DNA of 64,000 bases, from contig NZ_CP116413.1 of NCBI RefSeq assembly GCF_030064675.1, forward strand, positions 1,211,001 through 1,275,000, in the 5' to 3' direction. Every line of letters starts with the position of its first letter. Positions within the stretch are counted from its first letter, which is position 1. The position numbers and the translations under genes were made by a program. The notes under the pieces were generated by a model that was not told the origin of the DNA, did not search any database, and saw only the letters and a program-made list of their open reading frames with translations. Of this stretch, positions 18,001 through 25,828 are shown in pieces. The DNA comes from Crossiella sp. CA-258035. Lineage in GTDB: Bacteria > Actinomycetota > Actinomycetes > Mycobacteriales > Pseudonocardiaceae.

Positions 18001-18505
18001 AGAGGGTGAAGACCTCCTCGAACTGGTCCACCACCAGCGCCGACCCCGGCTCCGGCAGCCCACCGCCCGGCGTGACCACCTCCACCGCGCCCAGCCGGGG
18101 CGCCAGCCCAGCCCGCAGCAGCGAGGACTTCCCCGCCCCCGAGGCCCCGAACACCACAAGCGGCCTGCCCCGCCCGCGCGCCGCCCCGAAGGCCGCCACC
18201 AGCTCTGCGGTGAGCCGCTCCCGCCCGAAGAACCACCGCCGGTCCGCCGCCTCGAACGCGGCCAGCCCCCGGTACGGGCACACCGGCTCGGCCGCCGCGG
18301 CCGCCAGCTCGATGAGCACACCCCGCCCGTCGAGCACCTCGTCCAGCCGCCGCGCCAGGTCCGGCGTCGGCGGTTTGCGCTCGTGCTCCAGGTTGCTGAG
18401 GTAGCCCTTGCTGTAGTGCGTGCGCGCGGACAACGCGGCCAGCGACAACCCCCGCTCCCGCCGCAACCGCCGCAACCCAGCGGCGAAACCGGTGCCGCCG
18501 CCCAT
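14948..18505 (-). CDS. HTH - STAND NTPase (nSTAND1-like) - WD40 repeat protein
   Basis: The 1185-residue protein starts at the ATG at 18505 after AGGGGGA. Order of parts: an XRE-type helix-turn-helix (GLSLAALSARTHYSKGYLSN), then a STAND P-loop NTPase (Walker A GASGAGKSSLLRAG, Walker B ALVVDQFEEVF) with helical regions. A probable membrane helix (VAALTVFVLIAALTGGIALV) and about fourteen WD40 units, enough for two seven-bladed propellers, complete it. The C-terminal EEWSARFPDYPYRPPC is typical of this actinobacterial family. STAND proteins are switch-like NTPases that oligomerise on sensing a ligand through their repeats. A role in stress, development or phage defence is possible; no effector domain other than the HTH is visible. 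Confidence 0.9.
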   Translation of the reverse strand: MGGGTGFAAGLRRLRRERGLSLAALSARTHYSKGYLSNLEHERKPPTPDLARRLDEVLDGRGVLIELAAAAAEPVCPYRGLAAFEAADRRWFFGRERLTAELVAAFGAARGRGRPLVVFGASGAGKSSLLRAGLAPRLGAVEVVTPGGGLPEPGSALVVDQFEEVFTLCESAAERSEFIAEVCRRGADGVVLAVRADFFPQCLAQPELLEVVRHNQFAVGAMSRAELTEAITGPAAAAKLTVEPGLVELLLSDLGAGDRGYEPGSLPLLSYALLGTWEHREQDRLTVAGYRATGGIRGAVAAAAEQVYTQLDEDARQAARRLLLRLVRVGADGEDTRRRVPLAQLSAGDRQDPTLVAMEAFAAARLLVLDRDAVQITHEALVRAWPRLREWIDTDRVALRARQHISEAADLWVSTGRVPALTYRGVALATATAWEAAHPAEVTPLEREFLRAGRHEEQRGVRRLRSLVAALTVFVLIAALTGGIALVQRQEALTSRDEATSRQVGEQAAGLLGSDPSLAGQLGLAAYQLAGTPAARGAVLSAFATAYPTRLHGGGEQVDVVALRPDGGLLATGSQDGVVQLWDATDGRRGEPLRTLPNTGRVTGLEFSPDGRWLALSSAGGVALWEVGAPVRARQLAALLPRTKVNQLEFSPDGTLLATAGSADAVTRLWSLRDPAAPQQVSVLPGHTGEVFGLAFSPDGPTLATAGQDGVVLGWRLADPANPGAPHHILTARGPVSAITYSQDGRRLVVADETHALWLAERGAVRTMPAPDVLVRGLAFGPDADRVVLGANDGLLRVLDLVSGREIQRLRQPNRVRAIAFDRAGRLLASASSGGRSYLWHDPLANPAGGPNEIDGVFAHQESSLLATTAVRAPEVRLWRTDWSGLLPLGTLTGHTDAVQHTAFSADGRRLATAARDRTVRLWDLADPDHPAHLSTMDGYRETVGRVALSPDGNLLASGDDAGDLVLWNISDPRAPKRLAILADDFRTVNAVAFSPDSRRLASGNTDRSIRLWDLGEPGNPRQQAKITGFREAVTGVSFSPDGQLLAGASLDQSARLWRVGEPARPVPLAVISGHRGPVHTATFSPDGRTLVTTGGEGTARLWDLADPANPQLHAPLTSPDAPVTAVFHTGGRRIALATGGHTLRFWDTDPDAAVNRLCALTGTPITAEEWSARFPDYPYRPPCR

Positions 18506-18627
18506 GTCATTCCCCCTGGTCAGAGCCTGTGTCCCGGTATCCCTGGCAGACGATACGGGGGAGCGTCCGGCCATCCGGGCGGAACGCCCCTTGGGGCAGT
18601 GATCTCCGCATCCTCGCCCGGACCGGG

Positions 18628-19680
18628 CTAACCGGGTAGCAACACGATCTTGCCGACGTGCCGTCGTTGCAGGAACTGCCGTTGCGCGGCATGCACTTCC
18701 GCCAGCGGAAAGGTGGCCGCGACCGGTGGTCGCACGGCGCCCGCCCTGGCGGCGGCGACCAGCTTGGCGAAGTGCGGGCGGGTGTGCATGGACGAGCCGA
18801 TCAGCCCGATGTTGTGCAGGTACAGCCGTCGCAGGTCGAAGTGGATGGTGGGGCCGGCGACCGCGCCCGCGATCACCCAGCGGCCGTCGTCGCGGAGCAG
18901 GGGCAGCAGGTCGTTGACCGCGGCGCCGCCCGCGATGTCGGCCACCGCGTCCAGACCGTCCGGGGCCTGTACGCGGATCTGTTCGGCCAGGTCGCCCGCG
19001 TCCCTGGTGACCACGCCGGTGGCGCCGAGGGCGCGGACGTCGGTTTCCTTGGCAGCGGTGGTCATCGCGATCGGGTGCGCGCCGCGCGCGGCCAGCAGCT
19101 GCACCAGGGCCGCGCCCACGCCGCCGGAGGCTCCGGTGACCAGCACGGTCTCGCCCGCGCCGATGCCGCCGCGTTCCAGCATGCCCATCGCGGTGCCGTA
19201 GGCCACCGGCAGGCAGGCCAACTGGGCGTCGGTGAGCGGGGAGTCGTCGACCTCGTGCGCCCGTTCGGCGCGTACCAGCACGTAGTCGGCGAAACCGCCG
19301 TCGGCCTCGCTGCCGAGCAGGCCGACCGGTGGGGCGTGCTCGCCCTCGTCCCGGTACAGCGCGGAGTCCACCAGCACCCGCTGCCCACCGCGCCCAGCGG
19401 GCACGTCCGGGCCGGTGGCCTCGATGACGCCGGCGATGTCGCCGCCCTGCACCCTGGGGAAGTCGATCGGGCCGCGCCAGCCGCTGCGCGCGTCCGGATC
19501 ACCCGGCCGCCCGTAGGCGCCCTCCCTGGTCCAGACGTCGGTGTTGTTCAGCGCCGCGGCGGTGACCCGCACCAGCACCTCGCCGAGGCCAGGCGTCGGC
19601 ACCGGGTGGTCGCGGCGCAGCTCGAGGGCTTCCGGGCCGCCGTGCCGGGTGAGGACCGCGGCCGTCATGACCTTGTCCAT
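18628..19680 (-). CDS. Zinc-independent MDR oxidoreductase (quinone reductase-like)
   Basis: The 350-residue protein belongs to the medium-chain dehydrogenase/reductase superfamily. The N-terminal GroES-like domain has AAALNNTDVWTREG and VQGGDIAGVI. The Rossmann domain has the nucleotide loop VLVTGASGGVGAALVQL. The zinc-binding Cys and His positions of classical alcohol dehydrogenases are absent, which fits NADPH:quinone reductase-type members acting on alkenal or quinone substrates. It sits 24 bp upstream of nothing obvious on its strand and ends about 120 bp from the STAND gene start. The substrate is unknown. Confidence 0.88.
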   Translation of the reverse strand: MDKVMTAAVLTRHGGPEALELRRDHPVPTPGLGEVLVRVTAAALNNTDVWTREGAYGRPGDPDARSGWRGPIDFPRVQGGDIAGVIEATGPDVPAGRGGQRVLVDSALYRDEGEHAPPVGLLGSEADGGFADYVLVRAERAHEVDDSPLTDAQLACLPVAYGTAMGMLERGGIGAGETVLVTGASGGVGAALVQLLAARGAHPIAMTTAAKETDVRALGATGVVTRDAGDLAEQIRVQAPDGLDAVADIAGGAAVNDLLPLLRDDGRWVIAGAVAGPTIHFDLRRLYLHNIGLIGSSMHTRPHFAKLVAAARAGAVRPPVAATFPLAEVHAAQRQFLQRRHVGKIVLLPG

Positions 19681-19704
19681 GTCCCCACCCTGGCACAGCC
19701 GGGC

Positions 19705-20637
19705 TCACACCGCGGACTTGAAGGCCCACTTGCTCTCGTTGCCGGAGCACTTGCCCGCCAGCACGTTGCCGCCGGAAGCCCGGTAGCACTTGGTGTTGGA
19801 CTGCATGTCCGAGATGGTGCCGTTCGGGTTGACCGACCACTGCTGCCTCGGCCCGCCGTCGCACTTGTTCAGCACCACCTTGCCGCTGGAGTCCGCGGTG
19901 CAGAGCTTGTTGTGCTCCATGAACGCGCCGTGGAAGCTGAAGCGCTGCGCGGTGGAACCGTTGCAGGCGGCCACCTTCAGCGCGGTGCCCGGCTTGGTGC
20001 TGTCGCCGGGGTTCTCCAGGCACTGGCCGGTCGCGGTGTTCTTGTACTCGCCGACGGTGGTCTTCGGCTTGGCGCCGCCGTAGCACTCGCCGGTGCTGGT
20101 GTTGAAGATCGGCGTCGGGTCGACCTGCAGGTCCGACGGCGGGTTGATGATCGAGTCCTCCATCACCGGCTTGCCGTCCGGGTGGTAGTTGGTCAGCGCG
20201 TCCTCGCAGTCGATGGCGTTCATCGCGTTGCCGCCCTTGCCGCCGATCCACAGGTCGAAGTGCCACAGCCTCGGGCCGCCGTTGGGGCCCTGGCCATCCC
20301 ATTCCTGGTTGCAGGCCGAGCAGTCGTCCTCCATGACGAAGTACTTCTTCACCCTGGGCACCCAGACCTTGGTGCCGGGCTTGAGCTCCTTCTTCGAGGT
20401 GGCCAGGGTGATCGGGTCGGCGTAGGTGCCCTTGCCGCCCGCGGTCTTGTGGATCTGCGGATAGGCGATGGCCCCGCCGGGCGGGGTGTTGTCCCACCAG
20501 CCGTAGAAGGTGAAGAAGACCTTCTGCGCGGCGGCGGGTGCGGCCCGGGTGGCCGGTTCGGCTTGCGCCGCGCCGATTCCGAGCAGGCTCAACAACATCA
20601 GGCCGAGGGTGGACACCGACAACAGGCGACTGCGCAT
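19705..20637 (-). CDS. Secreted protein with C-terminal ricin-B lectin domain
   Basis: The 310-residue protein starts at the ATG at 20637 after GCGGAG, with a signal peptide (MRSRLLSVSTLGLMLLSLLGIGAAQA). Residues of roughly 40-160 form a Cys-containing domain (FTFYGWWDNTPPGGAIAYP, GTYADPITLATSKKELKPGTKVWVP, MEDDCSAC). I know this only as a recurring secreted domain in fungi and actinomycetes, possibly double-psi beta-barrel-like. The last 130 or so residues read as a ricin-type beta-trefoil (ATGQCLENPGDSTKPGTALKVAACNGSTAQRF is the QxW-type repeat region). It should bind carbohydrate outside the cell. The upstream palindrome is shared with the GH5 gene. Confidence 0.82.
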   Translation of the reverse strand: MRSRLLSVSTLGLMLLSLLGIGAAQAEPATRAAPAAAQKVFFTFYGWWDNTPPGGAIAYPQIHKTAGGKGTYADPITLATSKKELKPGTKVWVPRVKKYFVMEDDCSACNQEWDGQGPNGGPRLWHFDLWIGGKGGNAMNAIDCEDALTNYHPDGKPVMEDSIINPPSDLQVDPTPIFNTSTGECYGGAKPKTTVGEYKNTATGQCLENPGDSTKPGTALKVAACNGSTAQRFSFHGAFMEHNKLCTADSSGKVVLNKCDGGPRQQWSVNPNGTISDMQSNTKCYRASGGNVLAGKCSGNESKWAFKSAV

Positions 20638-20715
20638 GGCTACTCCGCGGGGGTCCGGTGGCGTCGGCGGCGGTGCTGATGAGCGTCCCGCGCCCGGACC
20701 CGGCGGACAACCAGG

Positions 20716-20735
20716 GTTAGGTAGGTTTCTTAACA
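20716..20735. promoter_or_regulatory. Operator-like palindrome upstream of the ricin-B gene
   Basis: GTTAGGTAGGTTTCTTAACA matches the GH5 upstream palindrome (1521-1540) at 17 of 20 positions and lies about 80 bp upstream of the start. The common pattern is GTTAGGTNNGTTTCYTAACA. Confidence 0.6.
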
Positions 20736-20752
20736 ATTTGCGGGCGGAAAGA

Positions 20753-20783
20753 AGGGGCTTTCCGGACGAACCGGAAAGCCCCT
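20753..20783 (-). terminator. Terminator of the GH92 gene
   Basis: AGGGGCTTTCCGG at 20753-20765 pairs perfectly with CCGGAAAGCCCCT at 20771-20783. On the minus strand, a T-rich TCTTTCC follows. It lies directly after the GH92 stop. Confidence 0.85.
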
Positions 20784-20789
20784 CTCTCG

Positions 20790-23700
20790 TCAGACCGCGG
20801 CCAGCGCGAAGACGTGCAGTCCGCTGTTGCGCGGGAAGGTGATGCTGGCGATCTGCTTGCCTTCCGGCGCGGCGAAGGGCTTGGTGGCCAGGATGTGCGT
20901 GGGCACCTCCTGCTTGCCGCCGATCCCGTTGCGGTACGGGGTCTTGGCCACGATCACGTTCTCGTACATCAGGCTGCCGCCACCGCCGCCCAGGGTCCAG
21001 TCGCTGAAGCCCAGGTCGTAGGTCCCGGTGCTACCGTCGGTGTAGGTGACCGTGCCCGGCGCGGTGCGGCTGCCGTTGATCGCACTGCCCACAAAGGACA
21101 GTCGGCTGACCGGGGTGGCCAGGTTGACGGTCTGGCCGTTGGCCGCGATGTTGTCCGGGCGGCCGAACGGCTCGTCCGGCCAGCGGAAGCCCAGCCCGTG
21201 CACGGTGCCGGGCTGACCGGCCACCAGGCCCGCGGCGGCCAGCGCCTGCTTGGAGTAGCTGTAGCCGCCGCCGTCGAAGTTGGCCTCCTCGTGCGTGCCC
21301 GGGTCGTCGGAGACCCCGGTGTTGTCCAGCGCGGCGAACCAGGTGCCCGGCGCGGCCACCTTCACGGTGAGCCGGCGGGTGATGGTCTTGCCGCCGCTGA
21401 CCGTGACCGTGGCGGTGACCGGGTGGTAGCCCTGACCGGCGGACTCGGCGGTGATCGCGAACCCGGCCTTGCCCACGCCGTCCTTGATCGGCACCGTGCC
21501 GGAGCTGGGCTCGATCTTCAGTCCGGCCGCCGGCGCGACGGAGTACCGGACCTCCGGCTGCGCGCCGGAGAGGTGGTAGACGCTCACCTCGGCCTTGACC
21601 GTGCCGCCCGGTGTGGTCGCCAGGTGGTCCGGGCCGACGCCGATCTGGTACGGCTGCTCACCATCGCGCCAGGACGGCGGCGCGTCCGAAGGCGCTGCGC
21701 CCCAAGCGGTGTTCGGTTTGGTGTCCATTGTGTACTCGAGGAGACCGCCGCGCTGCACGAAGGACTCGGGCAGCCACGGCTTGGTGCTGCGCTGCCCGTT
21801 CACCCGCAGCTGCTGGATGTAGGGCGCGTCCGGCGCGGCGCCCTTGGCCACGATGGTGATGTCCTTGCCGCGGTCCCGGTTGATCCGGGCGATCGGGAAC
21901 AGCGGGCTGGACAGCACCAGCTCGGCGCGCGAGGGCACCTGCGGGTACATGCCGAGGGTGGCGAAGACGTACCAGGAGGACATCGCGCCGAGGTCGTCGT
22001 TGCCGGGGATGCCGCCGGGGGCGGTGGTCCACAGCGTGTTCACCACCTCGCGGACGGTCTGCTGCGCCTTGTGCGGCGCGCCGGTGTAGTTGTAGAGGTA
22101 GGGCACGTTGACCGAGGGCTCGTTGTCCATTTCGGACTTCTCGTCGCCGGACTTGCTCAGCGCCCAGCTGCCGTCGGCATTGTGGAAGAACTCGTCCAGC
22201 CGCTGGTTCACCTTGGCAGGGCCGCCCATGGCCTGGGTCAGCCCGGCCACGTTGTGCTGCACCATCCAGGTGTACTGCGCGCTGCTGCCCTCCACGAACC
22301 CGTCACCGGTGCCGGGGGTGAAGTTCGGCGTCCAGCCGCCGTCGGCGTGCCGGTTGCGGATGTAGCCGCCGGTGGCGTGCGCAGCCGGGTCGAAGTTGTT
22401 CTGCCACCACTGCGCGCGTTCGGTGAAGGTCTTCGCGGTTGCCTTGTCGCCCAAGCGATCCGCGAGCTGGGCCAGCGCGAAGTCGGTGGTGGAGATCTCC
22501 AGCGTCTCGGCCGCGCCGCCCCAGGCGTTGGACACCGAGGGCATGTAGTTGTGCTTGAGGTACTTGTCCAGCGAGGGCCGCTGACCGACCGACATCACGT
22601 TCCAGCCGTCCCGCTTGAGGTCCAGCGCGGTGGGCACGGTGGCCGCCTTGACCAGTGACCGCAACGAGGTCCGCGCGTCGAAGTCGGTGCCGCCGAAGGC
22701 GTGGATGCCCGCGATGGCGGGCGCGGCCGGGTCGCCGTTCATCACGTGCGTGCCACCGTTGTTGTGCGTCCAGCGGTCCCAGACCCCGCCGTTGCGCTGG
22801 GCCTGGTTGAGCAGCGACTGCGCGATGTCGGAGCCGATCTTGGGTTCCAGCAGGGTGAGCAGCTGGACCTGGGAGCGGTAGACGTCCCAGCCGGAGAAGG
22901 TGCCGTACTGCGCGTGCTGACCGGGCACCGGCCGGTGCACCTTGCCGTCCATGCCCGCGTACTCGCCGTTGACGTCGCTGAAGACGTTGGGGTGCAACAG
23001 GGAGTGGTAGAGCGCGGTGTAGAACTTCCGCCGGTCCGCCTCGCTGCCGCCACCGACCTGGATCTTGCGCAGCTGCCGGGTCCAGGCTTCCCGGGCGGCC
23101 GCCGCGACCTCCTCCACCGCGGCCCGACGCGGGTTCTCCGCGCGCAGGTTGGCCTTGGCGTTGTCCAGGCTGACGTAGGAGATGCCGACCCGGACGTTGG
23201 TGCTGGTGCTCTTGGCGGTGTCGAAGCCGAGGTAGGCGCCGGATCCCTTGCCCACCACCGGCCAGCCGTTGGTGCCGTAGGTGGTGCCGCCGGTGGCGGT
23301 GGTCGCGCCGGGGTTCAGCTTGTCGTCCTGCCAGGTGCCCACCGAGCTGAACGGCTGGTCGAACTCGGCGACGAAGTGCAGCCTGTAGTAGGAGCGGCGG
23401 CCCTCCTTGTCCAGGTAGCCGCAGAAGTTCCCGCTGGTCACCGACCCGGTGACGGTCCGGGCAGCTGGGTCCACCGACACACTCGCGTCCGAGGACCCGA
23501 CCTGGGAGTTGGCGGTGCGCACCAGCAGCGCGGCGGGCTTGCCCGCCGGGAAGGTGAACCGCCCCGCGCCACTGCGCAGGGTCGCGGACAGGTCGGCCCT
23601 GGCCCCGGAGTCCAGGGTCACCGAGTAGCGCCCGGCCTTGGCGGACTCGTTGGCGTGGCTGAAGGTGCTCGCGTACACCTCGTCCTTGCCGTCCAGCGCG

Positions 23701-24080
23701 GGCGAGCTGCTCACCTGACCCACGTGCGGGAAGAACGGGATGTCCCCCGACCCACCGGCACACCCGGTGCCGGACATGTGCGTCAGGCTGAACCCGCGGA
23801 TCTTGGTCGCGTCGTAGTGGTAGCCGCCGGGCGCGGCGGTGCGGGTGGCGTTGCCCTTGGTGTTCTCCGGGCTCCAGGACAGCATGCCGAAGGGCAGCAC
23901 CGCACCGGGGAAGACGTTGCCCAGGTTCTTGGTCCCGATCAACGGATCGACGTAGGCCGCCGGATCGCCCGCCAACCGGAACCCGCTCGCGTCGAGCGGA
24001 TCGGCCGAGGCCGTCCCGCCGACCGTTCCCAGCACCAGCACGGCGGTCACCGCACCGGCCAGAGCCCGTGTCCTTCTCAC
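20790..24080 (-). CDS. Secreted GH92 alpha-mannosidase
   Basis: The protein has about 1096 residues. I chose the GTG at 24080 because a signal peptide (VRRTRALAGAVTAVLVLGTVGGTASA) follows at once and GGGGTCGG precedes. The GH92 domain begins at YVDPLIGTKNLGNVFPGAVLPFGMLSWSP, the diagnostic opening, and includes SLTHMSGTGCAGGSGDIPFF and GIPGNDDLGAMSSWYVFATLGMYP. After it come an Ig-like/NEW3 segment and a C-terminal beta-domain (GTWFAALDNTGVSDDP) that is probably carbohydrate-binding. GH92 enzymes are Ca2+-dependent exo-alpha-mannosidases (commonly 1,2-linked) acting on fungal mannan or N-glycans. Confidence 0.92.
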   Translation of the reverse strand: MRRTRALAGAVTAVLVLGTVGGTASADPLDASGFRLAGDPAAYVDPLIGTKNLGNVFPGAVLPFGMLSWSPENTKGNATRTAAPGGYHYDATKIRGFSLTHMSGTGCAGGSGDIPFFPHVGQVSSSPALDGKDEVYASTFSHANESAKAGRYSVTLDSGARADLSATLRSGAGRFTFPAGKPAALLVRTANSQVGSSDASVSVDPAARTVTGSVTSGNFCGYLDKEGRRSYYRLHFVAEFDQPFSSVGTWQDDKLNPGATTATGGTTYGTNGWPVVGKGSGAYLGFDTAKSTSTNVRVGISYVSLDNAKANLRAENPRRAAVEEVAAAAREAWTRQLRKIQVGGGSEADRRKFYTALYHSLLHPNVFSDVNGEYAGMDGKVHRPVPGQHAQYGTFSGWDVYRSQVQLLTLLEPKIGSDIAQSLLNQAQRNGGVWDRWTHNNGGTHVMNGDPAAPAIAGIHAFGGTDFDARTSLRSLVKAATVPTALDLKRDGWNVMSVGQRPSLDKYLKHNYMPSVSNAWGGAAETLEISTTDFALAQLADRLGDKATAKTFTERAQWWQNNFDPAAHATGGYIRNRHADGGWTPNFTPGTGDGFVEGSSAQYTWMVQHNVAGLTQAMGGPAKVNQRLDEFFHNADGSWALSKSGDEKSEMDNEPSVNVPYLYNYTGAPHKAQQTVREVVNTLWTTAPGGIPGNDDLGAMSSWYVFATLGMYPQVPSRAELVLSSPLFPIARINRDRGKDITIVAKGAAPDAPYIQQLRVNGQRSTKPWLPESFVQRGGLLEYTMDTKPNTAWGAAPSDAPPSWRDGEQPYQIGVGPDHLATTPGGTVKAEVSVYHLSGAQPEVRYSVAPAAGLKIEPSSGTVPIKDGVGKAGFAITAESAGQGYHPVTATVTVSGGKTITRRLTVKVAAPGTWFAALDNTGVSDDPGTHEEANFDGGGYSYSKQALAAAGLVAGQPGTVHGLGFRWPDEPFGRPDNIAANGQTVNLATPVSRLSFVGSAINGSRTAPGTVTYTDGSTGTYDLGFSDWTLGGGGGSLMYENVIVAKTPYRNGIGGKQEVPTHILATKPFAAPEGKQIASITFPRNSGLHVFALAAV

Positions 24081-24227
24081 CTGTCCGACCCCATTCGCAA
24101 GACGTGCGCAGACAACGTTGACAAACGGTGCTTGGCGGCGCGTCAGAACGTACGTGCAGGTGAGAGGCGTGTGAAGAGAAGAGGGAGGAACCTGTCCGAT
24201 TCTGGCCGACAACCTTGACCAGGCGTC

Positions 24228-25142
24228 CTACGAACGGACTACCGCACCCGGCGACCGGACTGGACCACGCAGCACAAGCCGCAGCAACGCCACCCCCAGC
24301 ACCAGCCACAGCGGCGACCACAACCCCAGATCCCACCCCGCGTACCAGCGGGCCTCAGCCGAAGCCGTTCCGAACAAGGTCACCAGCGCCCCCGACACCC
24401 CGGTAACCCCACGCACGAACAGGAACGCGACCGCCAGCCAGGCGGGCCCCAGCAACAGCCACCGCGGCAGGCGCTCCCGCCACGAGGTGGCCAGCGCCAG
24501 GATCACCAGCACCCCGACCCCCGCGATCAGCACCGTCAGGATGTGCACCACCAGCGCCGTCGGGTTGTCCCCCAGCAACAACTCCCGGTCCGCCCCACCC
24601 AGCGGCGTCTCCGCCATCAGCACATCCGACCCCAGCGCCCAAGCCAGCTTCATCGCGCCATAGGGCACCGCACACGCCAGCGCCACCCAGGCCGCCCCCG
24701 GCAACACCGGCCGCCAGTACCGCACCACGAACCGCCACACCAGCCACGGCCACACCAGCACCACCAACGGCAACTGCACCCACCCGGTCCACACCCCGCG
24801 CACCGACAGCAGCACCACTCCCGCGGCCATGGCCGCCAGCGTCAACACCAGCGCACCGAGCACGACCCAGCGCGCCACCGGCCCCCAGCCCCGCAAGGTC
24901 GCCAGCACAATCCCAGCGGCGAACACCCCCAGCCCGGCATTCCCCAGCTGCAACAGCCAGACCTCGCCGGAACCCCAGGCCGAGGAGTCCGCCCCAACCA
25001 TTCCGGGCAGGCCAACCCGGCCGATGGCCGCCATGTAGACCTTTTCGCCGGCGTAGAACAGCATCTGCGCCGCCACCACCAGCGCGGCCCAACGCTCCCA
25101 GCGCGTCCGATCCCGGTTCATGGCCACACCATGCACCGGCAC
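24228..25142 (-). CDS. Membrane protein of unknown function (7-8 helices)
   Basis: The protein has 304 residues from the GTG at 25142, where GGGAGG lies 11 nt upstream; the ATG at 25121 (MNRDRTRWERW) is the alternative. It has seven to eight hydrophobic helices and short loops, with Trp-rich segments (VWPWLVWRFVVRYWRP) and a charged C-terminal end. I recognise no family motif. It lies downstream of the first large structured element, and in the minus-strand direction that element would be in its leader or in the space before it. Confidence 0.7.
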   Translation of the reverse strand: MPVHGVAMNRDRTRWERWAALVVAAQMLFYAGEKVYMAAIGRVGLPGMVGADSSAWGSGEVWLLQLGNAGLGVFAAGIVLATLRGWGPVARWVVLGALVLTLAAMAAGVVLLSVRGVWTGWVQLPLVVLVWPWLVWRFVVRYWRPVLPGAAWVALACAVPYGAMKLAWALGSDVLMAETPLGGADRELLLGDNPTALVVHILTVLIAGVGVLVILALATSWRERLPRWLLLGPAWLAVAFLFVRGVTGVSGALVTLFGTASAEARWYAGWDLGLWSPLWLVLGVALLRLVLRGPVRSPGAVVRS

Positions 25143-25241
25143 TCGCCGAGCAGCCTCCCGATCACGAGGGATCGAACTCCCCCATGAGAGGGAAACCCCG
25201 GGCGCGGCGGGTCTTTGCCTTTGATCGCAACGGAGCGGCCG

Positions 25242-25828
25242 GTCTGGGTGGTTCTGCTTCGACGGCCTGGAAAAAACACACCAGCCCTGTCAAGCGCCCC
25301 ACGTTCCAGCCAACCGTCACAAACCGCTGGGACCGGGGCGCTTGACAGGGCTGGTTTGGTTTTGGAAGGCCGTCGAAGCAGAACCACCCAGACCCCGCGG
25401 AACCACCCACGCTGCTGAAAGCGCGCCAACACAAACTCGCACTGGTCTGCGACTCATCTCGCTGCCTTTGATCTTCCCCCCTGCTTTGATGGTCTGCCCG
25501 TCCGGCGAGGACATTCTTTTCGCTTTTAAAAAACCAAAAGAATGTCCTCGCCGGACGGGCAGACCCCCGGAGGGGTGTGACAAGTCAAAAGCCGGTCGAG
25601 CAGGTTGCGGGGCGGGGCAGGTTGCCGACTCAAGACCCAGCGTGCTCGCGACCCTCTCGTCTTCTCCGCACGACCTTCCGACAGCAAACCACATCTCTCC
25701 ACCCGGCCCCCGTCACGTTGGGCGGGGCGGGCGGCGGCAGGTTGCAGGGGCCGGGTGGAGAGATGCGGTCAGCAGTCTCCAGGCCGTACGGAGAAGACGA
25801 GAGGCCCGCTTTGTGGGTTTTCACCCCC
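25242..25828. repeat. Large structured intergenic element, copy 1 (three hairpins)
   Basis: Hairpin A has perfect 26-base arms (25242-25267/25368-25393), a 13x13 internal loop and perfect 20-base inner arms (25281-25300/25335-25354). Hairpin C has perfect 30-base arms (25491-25520/25536-25565). Hairpin B has 15-base outer arms (25654-25668/25789-25803) and 19-base inner arms (25692-25710/25747-25765). The last bases (25800-25828, GAGAGGCCCGCTTTGTGGG then TTTTCACCCC) are conserved in copy 2 and reach the stop codon of the oligopeptidase gene. Copy 2 is at 46087-46649. I see no protein-coding gene in 25143-25820. Whether it acts as RNA or as DNA is unknown. Confidence 0.85.

Noticed and set aside
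25150-25200. GGATCGAAC with flanking GC-rich bases on the minus strand, resembling a tRNA T-arm
   Set aside because: The T-stem does not pair properly and no acceptor, D or anticodon arm can be built around it.
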